From Polyangiaceae bacterium (GTDB lineage: Bacteria > Myxococcota_A > Polyangia > Polyangiales > Polyangiaceae), in the NCBI GenBank assembly GCA_025937835.1, contig JAICQO010000026.1, positions 1 through 64,000 of the forward strand: a stretch of DNA of 64,000 nucleotides, in the 5' to 3' direction. The position numbers and the translations under genes were made by a program. Of the stretch, positions 14,732 to 22,150 are shown piece after piece (positions within the stretch are counted from its first letter, which is position 1; each line of letters begins with the position of its first letter). Below the pieces are notes generated by a model. That model was not told the DNA's origin, made no database searches, and saw nothing but the letters and a program-made list of their open reading frames with translations.

Positions 14732-17248
14732 TTGAACTGCCGTGTTGCCTGTTGCCTGGTCCTGGGGTCGGTAGCGCTCGCTGCTCCGCTCCCGGCTCAC
14801 GCCAACGGTCGCTTCCCGCGCGCCGATCTGATCGTGTTCGATCCCAACGAGCCGCAGCGCTTCGTGGTTCGCACGACGTTCGGAGTGCTCGAGTCTCGCG
14901 ACGCGGGCGAAAGCTTCAGCTGGATCTGCGAGAAGGCGTTCGAGCTCGCCGACGAGGAAGATCCGATGCTCGCCGTGACCGACGACGGCTCGCTCGTCGC
15001 CTCCACGCTGGACGGCGTGCTGGTCGGCGGTCGCGACGAGTGCGGCTTCCGCCAGGTGCCCGAGCTCCTCGACGAGATCGTCCCCGACCTGACGCTCGAT
15101 CGCAGCGACCCGCGTCGAGTCCTCGTATTCCGCGCTCGCGGCTTGTTCGACAATCAGTTCGAGTCCGAGCTGCTGTTGTCGGAAGACAACGGCGAGTCCT
15201 TCGCGCCGCTCGGCGAGCCGCTGGCAAAGCAGCTGCTCCCGCTCAGCATCGACATCGCCCCGAGCGACTCCGAGCGCGTCTATCTGACGGCGCGCCTGCC
15301 GCGTGAACAAAAGTACGCGAGCGTCCTGCTCCGCTCCGACGATGGCGGCCAGAGCTTCGAGTCGTATCCGATCGACCTCACGAGCGATCTGGCCCTGGCG
15401 TTCCTCGCTGGGGTGTCGCCGGAAGATCCGTCGCGCGTCTACGTGCGGATCGCCGATCCGCTCGGTACGCGGCTGATGCAGAGCAGCGACGGCGGCGAGT
15501 CGTTCGAGCTCGTGCACCAGGGGACCGGCTCGCTCTCGGGGTTCGCTATCGCGCCCGATGGACGGACGATCGCGTTCGGCGGACCGGTCGACGGCGTATG
15601 GGTCGTGCCGGACGGCGGCGAACCCGAGCAGCGCGCTGCGCTCGGCGTGAGCTGCCTCGGCTGGAACGAAGACGGCCTGTATGCGTGCAGCAACAGCACC
15701 GAGGATTTCGCCGTCGGCCGCTCCAACGACGATGGACGGAGCTTCCGGCGCCTCGTGGCGTTCGAGGAGCTGTGCGGCAACACGCGCTGTCCCGCCGACA
15801 CGCCGGTCGGCGCTCTGTGCGCCCCGGCCTGGAACGCGCAGGGTCCGCTGCTGAACGCGACGTGCAACGTGACCGCGCCACCTACATGCGCGGCAGGCTC
15901 CGCGAGCGGCGGCTCCCGCGGTGGCGCGGGCGGAGCGAGCTCCGGAGGCCGCGCCAACAGCCAGAGCGGAGAGGCCTCGGGTGGTTGCGGCTACGCCCCG
16001 GGCCGCGCGGACCACCGGCTGCTGTTCGCGGCGCTCGTTGCGCTCCTCGCCGTGCGTCGGCTGCGCCGTCGGCGTGCGCTCGCGCCGTTCGCGTTGGCGG
16101 CGACCTGCGCCTGCTCGGGCTCGCGCGAGGTCGAGGCCTACGACGGGCCGCCCGCGTATCCGAACCTGCGTGTCCCGTTCGAAACCGAGGGGCGTCGCGT
16201 GGCCTACGTGTCGAACAGCCTGTCCGACACGATCAGCGTGCTCGATCTCGAAGCGTTCGAGGTTCTGGCGAACGTCCCGGTGGGCCGCGACCCGGTGAGC
16301 GTCGACGGTCCGCACCACCTGGCAATCGATCGCGAGCGCGGCTTTCTGTACGTGGCGCTGTCGTATCCGCTCGCCGCGGAGAGCCTCGGGCCCCACGGGG
16401 GGCACGGGCTGTCGGACCTGTCCGGCTACGTCCAGCGGCTCTCGCTCGACGATCTCGCGCCGCTCGGCGAGGGCCGCGTCGATCCGAGCCCCGGCGACCT
16501 CGTGCTCGGAGCCGGGGGCGAGCGCGTGTTCGTCACGCATTACGATCTGGTCAAGGCGCTCGACCAGACGTTCCTCGAAGAGCGCCGCGCCACGCTGCTC
16601 TGGTTCGAGCCGGCGCCGGAGCTCGGGGTGTCCGCGGGAGCCGTGCGCGTCACGGTCTGCGTCGCGCCCCACGGCGTGCTGCTGCCCGAAGAGGCGGACC
16701 GCGCGTTCATTGCCTGCGCCGGCGAGGACAGCGTGGCGATCGTCGACGTCGCGACCAGCAGCGTCGAGCGCGTGCCCGTCGCCGACTCGATAGGCCGGCC
16801 CGGCTTCCCGATCCACGAGCCGTACGCGCTGCTCGCGGATCGCGAGTTCCGGCGCCTGATCGTCTCCAACCTGTCTGGAAAGAGCCTGATGTCGTTCGCG
16901 GTCGGAGCGAGCCTCACGCGGGAGTGGGTGGCGCCGGTGCTCGGCTTGCCGTATTTCGCCGCCTGGCTCGACGCGGAGCGGGTGCTCGTGCCGCTGCAGA
17001 CGCCTTCCGGAGTCGCGGTGCTCGAGGCGGCGAACGGGCAGCTCGCCGCCGAGGCGTCGTACCGCGACAGCGAATGCGAGAACCCACACGAAGCGGTGGT
17101 CAGCTCCGACGGCCGGGTATTCTTGGTGTGCGAGGGCGACCACGAACGAAACGGCGCGATCGTCGAGCTCGACCGGGACACGCTCGCGATCGAGCGGCGC
17201 GTCGAGGTCGGCGTTTTTCCCGATCGCCTGCTGTTGCGAGAGCCGTAG
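14732..17248 (+). CDS. Secreted BNR-repeat protein with internal MYXO-CTERM tail joined to a YncE-like lipoprotein propeller
   Basis: 838 residues from TTG 14732. Signal peptide (MNCRVACCLVLGSVALAAPL) is followed by BNR/sortilin-like repeats with 'S.DGG.SF' motifs (DAGESF, EDNGESF, DDGGQSF, SDGGESF, NDDGRSF). At ~385-445 come a Gly/Ser linker, GGCGYAPG, a hydrophobic helix (LLFAALVALLAV) and RRLRRRR: a MYXO-CTERM-type tail that normally ends a protein. Here it runs straight, without stop, into ALAPFALAATCACSGS, a lipobox, and a second propeller (VAYVSNSLSDTISVLDLEAF ...) of YncE type. An internal GTG (16052) could start a separate lipoprotein. Both propellers would sit outside the inner membrane. 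Confidence 0.75.
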   Translation: MNCRVACCLVLGSVALAAPLPAHANGRFPRADLIVFDPNEPQRFVVRTTFGVLESRDAGESFSWICEKAFELADEEDPMLAVTDDGSLVASTLDGVLVGGRDECGFRQVPELLDEIVPDLTLDRSDPRRVLVFRARGLFDNQFESELLLSEDNGESFAPLGEPLAKQLLPLSIDIAPSDSERVYLTARLPREQKYASVLLRSDDGGQSFESYPIDLTSDLALAFLAGVSPEDPSRVYVRIADPLGTRLMQSSDGGESFELVHQGTGSLSGFAIAPDGRTIAFGGPVDGVWVVPDGGEPEQRAALGVSCLGWNEDGLYACSNSTEDFAVGRSNDDGRSFRRLVAFEELCGNTRCPADTPVGALCAPAWNAQGPLLNATCNVTAPPTCAAGSASGGSRGGAGGASSGGRANSQSGEASGGCGYAPGRADHRLLFAALVALLAVRRLRRRRALAPFALAATCACSGSREVEAYDGPPAYPNLRVPFETEGRRVAYVSNSLSDTISVLDLEAFEVLANVPVGRDPVSVDGPHHLAIDRERGFLYVALSYPLAAESLGPHGGHGLSDLSGYVQRLSLDDLAPLGEGRVDPSPGDLVLGAGGERVFVTHYDLVKALDQTFLEERRATLLWFEPAPELGVSAGAVRVTVCVAPHGVLLPEEADRAFIACAGEDSVAIVDVATSSVERVPVADSIGRPGFPIHEPYALLADREFRRLIVSNLSGKSLMSFAVGASLTREWVAPVLGLPYFAAWLDAERVLVPLQTPSGVAVLEAANGQLAAEASYRDSECENPHEAVVSSDGRVFLVCEGDHERNGAIVELDRDTLAIERRVEVGVFPDRLLLREP

Positions 17249-17251
17249 CGA

Positions 17252-18739
17252 TCAGAACCCGCTGCAGAACTTCCAACCCGGGAAGCGTGTGGGAACTTCG
17301 TAGCTGCAGGTGCCCTTCGAACAGGCGCGGGTGAAGCGCGGCGTCTGACAGACTTCGTAAAACGTGACCTGCGTCGCCTTGCGATTGCAGTCCGCCTCCG
17401 CCCTGCACGACAGATCGCTGCCGCCCGAGGCGCTGGCGAGGCAGCACACTTCCCCGGGCCAGCAATCGCTGTGCTCGTCGCACCGCACGGGCGTTTGGGG
17501 CGGGTTCGCGTCGAACGGAGTGCCCTGGCAGTTTGCGCTGCAGGCGAAAGTCGGCGTCGTTCCGGACCTCGAGAAGCAACAATCCACGCCGTTCTCGATC
17601 GAACATTCGATGCTGCCGCAAGTGACGGTCGGCGCCACGCAGGCTCCCGCGCCGTCGCAGACCGTGTCCGCGTCCGGGAGGTCCACGTTGGTGCCACACG
17701 CGCTGCCTTCGGCTTTGTAAGTGGCGCCGCAATCCGCCTTCGTCTTGCACTCGCCGACCGACTTGCAGCGATTCGTGTCGATGTTTCCCGGCACGCTCCC
17801 CGTCACGCATTCGGCGTCGAATGCACAGCTCACGGCCGGGCAGCTCGAATCATCCGCGGGCATGACGTCGCACTGGCCCGTGCCGGGGCGGCACGCCATG
17901 CACTGCCCGTCGCAGCTGCTCTCGCAGCACACGCCGTCCACGCAGTGGTCGTTCGCGCACTCGACGTCCGAGTCGCAGCTCTCGCCGAGCGCGCTCTTTG
18001 CCACGGTGCATCCGCCCGCATCGTCACACAGGTGCGTGGAGTCGCACTCCTCGCCCTCGCCACGCGCGATGAAACTGCAGACGCGTTCCCCGCTGCCGCA
18101 TCCGGCCCCGCCGGGCAGGCAGCGGTTCTCCGTGACGGAGCTCGGGTAGTCGCGGCAGGCGGTGTCGGCGGGGCAGGGGATCGCGCCGCACTCGCTGTCG
18201 TCCTCCGGCGCCTGGTCGCAATGACCGTCCTCGCCGCACGCCTGGCAGGCCGAGTCGCAGCGGCTGTCGCAGCACACGTCGCCACCCGTCAGCGTCGCCG
18301 CGCAGTAGCCGGAGCCACATTCGCTGGCATCGTCGCAGCTCTCGCCGAGGCTCTGCTTGCCCTCGACCACACACTCGCCCTCGCCGTCGCACTCGCCGGT
18401 GCCGTCGGCGCAGGACGCTCCGGAGTCCTCGTCGACCGCCTCGCACTCGGCGTCGTAGCTCCGGCACTCGGTGTCCTCTGGGCAATCGACGGGCCCTGGC
18501 GCTCCCGCCGCGCCTGCTTCGCCGCCAGCGTCCGGCGCTCCACCGCCTCCGGAGGTTGGAGCGCCCGCGGCGCCGCTCGAACCACCCAGGCCGGCTCCAG
18601 CACCGCCCGCGTCGTTCGCTCCGGCCGCACCCGTTTCGTCGCCGTCACCGAATACCCGGTCGGTGTCGACGGAGCACGACGCTGCCACGATCAGCACCGA
18701 GCTTATCCCCCAAACACCGCGCAACAAGCTGTGTTTCAC
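17252..18739 (-). CDS. Cys-rich lipoprotein with disulfide repeats
   Basis: 495 residues from GTG 18739, overlapping the preceding stop by four bases. Signal peptide with lipobox (IVAASC), then a Gly/Ala-rich linker (residues ~30-90), then many Cys-containing repeats of the type C..D..C....C..G.C...C (CDDASECGSGYC, CDSRCDSACQACGEDGHC, CVDGVCCESSCDGQCMACRPG). This is the 'Dickkopf-like/Cys-rich' architecture of many myxobacterial surface lipoproteins. It is the last gene of the DUF4380-NAGS cluster. No enzymatic motif is seen; an adhesion or surface role is only an inference. Confidence 0.8.
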   Translation of the reverse strand: MKHSLLRGVWGISSVLIVAASCSVDTDRVFGDGDETGAAGANDAGGAGAGLGGSSGAAGAPTSGGGGAPDAGGEAGAAGAPGPVDCPEDTECRSYDAECEAVDEDSGASCADGTGECDGEGECVVEGKQSLGESCDDASECGSGYCAATLTGGDVCCDSRCDSACQACGEDGHCDQAPEDDSECGAIPCPADTACRDYPSSVTENRCLPGGAGCGSGERVCSFIARGEGEECDSTHLCDDAGGCTVAKSALGESCDSDVECANDHCVDGVCCESSCDGQCMACRPGTGQCDVMPADDSSCPAVSCAFDAECVTGSVPGNIDTNRCKSVGECKTKADCGATYKAEGSACGTNVDLPDADTVCDGAGACVAPTVTCGSIECSIENGVDCCFSRSGTTPTFACSANCQGTPFDANPPQTPVRCDEHSDCWPGEVCCLASASGGSDLSCRAEADCNRKATQVTFYEVCQTPRFTRACSKGTCSYEVPTRFPGWKFCSGF

Positions 18740-19065
18740 GCTGGCCTCACTCTCCGCCGTTTGACGCGCCGGTCGGGCTCCACGCGGACGATCTCCGAGT
18801 CCGACTCGCGACGGTAGCGCACCTGCTCGAACAAGCGCTCGCGGCGCTCGTCGTAGAACAGCCGCACTTCGCGGATCAGCCCCTCTTTGGACGCGGCCTG
18901 CGCCGACTCGGATTCGCTGTCCGCCTTCCAGCTGCCGAGATCTGCCGGCAGGGGTTCGAGCGTTCCGAGCCGCTCTTCCTTCATGCCCGGGACGTTCTGA
19001 AAGACGAACGTCAGGTACACCCCGACGCCGATCGCGGCCACCACCAGCAAGAACACGTAAAACAT
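18736..19065 (-). CDS. Single-pass membrane protein of unknown function
   Basis: 109 residues from ATG 19065. One membrane helix (MFYVFLLVVAAIGVGVYLTF) at the start is followed by a polar domain with Glu/Arg/Asp-rich text (GLIREVRLFYDERRERLFEQ and RVEPDRRVKRRRV at the end). The start is two bases after the stop of the acetylglutamate-synthase gene and its stop overlaps the lipoprotein start, so it belongs to that operon. I do not recognise the family. Confidence 0.75.
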   Translation of the reverse strand: MFYVFLLVVAAIGVGVYLTFVFQNVPGMKEERLGTLEPLPADLGSWKADSESESAQAASKEGLIREVRLFYDERRERLFEQVRYRRESDSEIVRVEPDRRVKRRRVRPA

Positions 19066-19067
19066 GC

Positions 19068-20330
19068 TCAGAGAGACCCCGGGGCTTCTTTCGGTCCAAC
19101 GAAATCCGGCGGCATGGCCTCGGCGTGTTTGACGAGCTCCGGAACCCGCTCCGGCTCGAGGCCGCGGAAGTAGACGTTCCAGCCCGGCCTCCGCAGCATA
19201 CCGTCGCACTCGCTCTGATACCAGGCGGCGATCGGGTTGTTCGGGCGGGCGCGCCAAAAAATCCGTGGAAAATCCCGCTCGATCGCGTGCCACAGGTCGT
19301 GGCCGATGCCTTCACCCTGTGCTTCGGGTAGGACCGAGAACTTGCTCAAGTACGGGGCCGGCGTTGCCGCATGCAGAATCGCGGCTCCGCGGTACGACGC
19401 CTCGACGTAGACCGCGAGCGGGGGCCGCTCGAAGAAGTCGGGGGCCAGTGTTCGGCCGAAGCTCTCTTCCAGCAGCGAGCGGAGCCGCGCCACGTCCTGC
19501 TCCGTGTAAGCGTCGCGGCGTTGGATCTCCGTTCCGATCTTGATCAGGGTGCCCGCGCCCTTGACCGTGAACAGCTCCCTCAACAGGTTGAGCGGCGAGG
19601 TGACGCTCACGAGCAGCGAGCTCGAGCCCACCGCATCCAGCAACGTGTCGGCGCCAGTGATGAGCTCCAGATCCCGCTTGCCGAAGCGCTTCGCGGCGAG
19701 CAGCGCGTGGTGGTCCGTCCTCAGGTTTATGACCGAGACCCAGCCCCCCGAAGCCGACAGCGTGTGCCCCGGTCCCAAGACGATGGGCCGGTCCGCGCGC
19801 GCGGGGATGCCGCCACGTCTCCGTAACAACACGACTTTTCGCGTATCGAGCCGCCGGGCGAGCTCGGCCAGCGCCATCAGCCGCTGTTCGGTCCCGACGC
19901 CGGGGTCGGGCGTGAAGCTGACGATCGGGAAGCGCTCGCTGCGTACATCGCTCACCAGCGACTGCGCGAGGTCCGGCTCGTTCGCGGTGTGCAGCGTGTG
20001 AGAGAGCCCGGCCGCCGGCAGACGGCGCGCGAGCCGCTCGGCGCCTCCCGCAGCCGACTCCGGATCGAAGAGACCGAGCACCAGCGGCGCGAACAGCCCG
20101 AGCTCCCCGAGGAAGTGCAGCTGCTCGACCAGGGCGCCAACGCCTTCTCGCAGCACCGGCCCGCCGGGCGCGATCACCGCGAAGCTCTCCTTCGGCAGCT
20201 TGCGGAACAGTCGCAGGTAGAGCTCTGCCTCCGAGCGGCGACCGACGCTCTCGAGGAACGTCAGCACGACTTCGGCCGCGTTCGGCGACACGGTGAGTGG
20301 TGCAGGGGCGGGCGCAGGCGGCGCAGGCAC
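19068..20330 (-). CDS. argA: N-acetylglutamate synthase, kinase-like domain plus DUF619 acetyltransferase domain
   Basis: 420 residues from GTG 20330. The first ~270 residues look like an amino-acid-kinase domain (FAVIAPGGPVL near 50, GTLIKIGTEI near 270). The C-terminal ~150 is the NAT/DUF619 type of acetyltransferase: YLSKFSVLPEAQGEGIGHDL (acetyl-CoA pyrophosphate loop), then RDFPRIFWRARPNNPIAAWY, with the trailing GWNVYFRG. That is the arrangement of vertebrate-like NAGS and of the bifunctional NAGS/K of Xanthomonas and Maricaulis. The product would make N-acetylglutamate from glutamate and acetyl-CoA in arginine synthesis. Kinase activity is uncertain: typical ATP-site Gly and Lys residues are not clear. 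Confidence 0.75.
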   Translation of the reverse strand: MPAPPAPAPAPLTVSPNAAEVVLTFLESVGRRSEAELYLRLFRKLPKESFAVIAPGGPVLREGVGALVEQLHFLGELGLFAPLVLGLFDPESAAGGAERLARRLPAAGLSHTLHTANEPDLAQSLVSDVRSERFPIVSFTPDPGVGTEQRLMALAELARRLDTRKVVLLRRRGGIPARADRPIVLGPGHTLSASGGWVSVINLRTDHHALLAAKRFGKRDLELITGADTLLDAVGSSSLLVSVTSPLNLLRELFTVKGAGTLIKIGTEIQRRDAYTEQDVARLRSLLEESFGRTLAPDFFERPPLAVYVEASYRGAAILHAATPAPYLSKFSVLPEAQGEGIGHDLWHAIERDFPRIFWRARPNNPIAAWYQSECDGMLRRPGWNVYFRGLEPERVPELVKHAEAMPPDFVGPKEAPGSL

Positions 20331-20357
20331 GGCTGATCCTTGGTTCTTGACCGACCG

Positions 20358-21269
20358 TCAGCCTAGGGTTCGGCGGACGAGGTCCACGAGCGTAGCGGCG
20401 GGCGCGAGCGGCAGGCCCTTCGGGAGCGCTCGAAGGTACCAGGTCGAGCGCCAGGAAATACTGGATCCAGCTGGAATTTCTTGGAACTCGCCCTGGCTCT
20501 CGAGCTCCACGTAGGCCTCCGCCGGCGTTGGCTGCGGGCTGGCATAGATTTCGATGCTGGCCTCGTTCGGCGCGACGAGCTCGCGGCGCGGCGGGTCGAA
20601 GGCCTTCACCAGCAACACTCGTTCGGGTGTCAGGTGCGCGAGCCAGCCGCTTCCTTCACCGAAGAGCTTGCCGTGCGGGGGCGCCTGCCCCGAGTGCTGA
20701 AACCAGACGCAGCCCGCCTCGCGCCTGGTCGGTAGCGGCAGCTCCCCCGAAGGTTCATCGTCCGAGGCGTAAAAGCTGAGCCCGAGCGGGCCGACCCGCG
20801 TGATCTCCCACGGCGCGACGCGCTTCGCCCCCGCGCCGCGGTTTTCGATCGAGTAGGTGATCTCGAGCGAGCGCCGCGCCGGATCGGCGAGGAAGCGCTT
20901 TCGCACCGACAGCCCCTCGATCGCCGGAGCCTGCGCGGGCGTGACCGCGGGTCCCTCGACTTCGCAGCCGAGCGGCAGCTCGCGGAGCGTGAACGGCGCC
21001 GAATCGACCGCGGCCACGGGTGGCCAGCCCCAGCCGAACGGCCCATTTTGCGGGCTGGTCCAGAACGTGGACCCATAGTTCTGTGGGTGGACCGCCGGAC
21101 CGACCAACGTCTCGCGCCCCGCGACGCGCGCCGACGTCAGGCGGCCGCCGACCTCGGGGTCGACCTCGAAGAACAGGTCGTCGAACTCGAGCACGGCGCG
21201 CGCGCCGCGCCGCACCGGACCGAGCAGAGCTCCCGGCGCACGGCCGAGCTCAATCCCGGTATCCAGCAT
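20358..21269 (-). CDS. DUF4380-type galactose-mutarotase-fold protein
   Basis: 303 residues from ATG 21269. Text such as EVDPEVGGRLTSARVAGRET near 36-56, FWTSPQNGPFGWGWPP (~67-84), VRKRFLADPARRSLEITYSI and APWEITRVGPLG fits the DUF4380 family, with a beta-sandwich fold related to aldose 1-epimerase. Substrate unknown. It starts the operon DUF4380, NAGS, 109-residue protein, lipoprotein, 27 bases before NAGS. The 203 bases upstream (21270-21472) hold only a GGCCAGC-type low-complexity stretch. Confidence 0.75.
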   Translation of the reverse strand: MLDTGIELGRAPGALLGPVRRGARAVLEFDDLFFEVDPEVGGRLTSARVAGRETLVGPAVHPQNYGSTFWTSPQNGPFGWGWPPVAAVDSAPFTLRELPLGCEVEGPAVTPAQAPAIEGLSVRKRFLADPARRSLEITYSIENRGAGAKRVAPWEITRVGPLGLSFYASDDEPSGELPLPTRREAGCVWFQHSGQAPPHGKLFGEGSGWLAHLTPERVLLVKAFDPPRRELVAPNEASIEIYASPQPTPAEAYVELESQGEFQEIPAGSSISWRSTWYLRALPKGLPLAPAATLVDLVRRTLG

Positions 21270-21472
21270 GTCGGCGAACTACCATTCTGCGTGAGCTGAC
21301 GCAACGAGATCACCGCGCGCCACCTCGGCGCGACGTCGTGCTCGACCGCTCTCACCTCCGCGTGAAATCCGAGTTAAGGATCGCCGACCCCAGCGGCGAG
21401 CGGCCAGCGGCCAGCAGCCAGTAGCCGCGGGCGGACCGCCCCAACCCGGAAAGTTCAACGGACTCGAGACGA

Positions 21473-22150
21473 ATGACGATGCACCCCAAGTCCCCGGCCC
21501 AACCTTCGACGCGCGCACGACGGCTCCGCCTCCCGCTGACGCTGTCGTGCCTGCTCGTGACGGCCACGGTAGTCGCGCAGAGCGCCGACGATCCCGAGAG
21601 CCTCTTGCGTCGCTACCCGTTCGATCCCGCCTGCCCCTGGGGGCGGATCTCGAACGGCAAGGGCATGATCGTGCGCTGCCTGACCGAAGAGGAGAGCGGC
21701 GCCGTGATGCGCCAGGCGCCCGCCGCCGCGCCCGCGTCCCCTGCTGCTCCGCCGAGCGCCGCCGGTGGCGCACCGGCCGCCGCCGCACCCGCCGCGCCCG
21801 TTGCCGGCACCGCCGCCGTCACCCCCGACGAGCTCCAGGTCACGGTCGGACCGATCGTCGCCGATCAGGGCGAGCTCAGCGCCACCAAGCTGTCGCAACC
21901 GAAGACCCGCTACGCCAAATGCGTGAGCGACTTCGGTGGGCTCGCGACCAAGAGCGGCGAGGTGCACGTGCGCTTCCTCGTGCGGTCGCGTGGCATCGCG
22001 GAAGGGGTGAGCGTCGCCAAGCGGGTCAACGTCTCTGCCGAAGCGGCGCGCTGCGTCGCGGACATCGTCGATCGCCGCCGCGTTGGTCCCCCGGAAGCGC
22101 CGCTCGTGGGCGCGACCGTGGTGGTCCGCTTCGACAGGACCAAGAAGTGA
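21473..22150 (+). CDS. Exported AgmX/PglI C-terminal-like protein
   Basis: 225 residues from ATG 21473 with a signal peptide or anchor (LTLSCLLVTATVVAQS, ~22-37) and a CPWGRISNGKGMIVRCL pair of Cys. After an Ala/Pro linker comes a ~90-residue end: RYAKCVSDFGG, GEVHVRFLVRSRGIAEGVSV, AARCVADIVDRRRV, the arrangement of the AgmX/PglI C-terminal module (two conserved Cys flanking a TonB-C-like sheet). In Myxococcus, AgmX is a gliding-motility protein, but the module is used widely. It overlaps the next gene by four bases (GTGA), so the two are co-translated. Confidence 0.75.
   Translation: MTMHPKSPAQPSTRARRLRLPLTLSCLLVTATVVAQSADDPESLLRRYPFDPACPWGRISNGKGMIVRCLTEEESGAVMRQAPAAAPASPAAPPSAAGGAPAAAAPAAPVAGTAAVTPDELQVTVGPIVADQGELSATKLSQPKTRYAKCVSDFGGLATKSGEVHVRFLVRSRGIAEGVSVAKRVNVSAEAARCVADIVDRRRVGPPEAPLVGATVVVRFDRTKK

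Noticed and set aside
14696-17143. 815-residue antisense frame over the propeller gene
   Set aside because: Composition is that of a GC-driven shadow and the sense strand has signal peptide, BNR motifs and lipobox.
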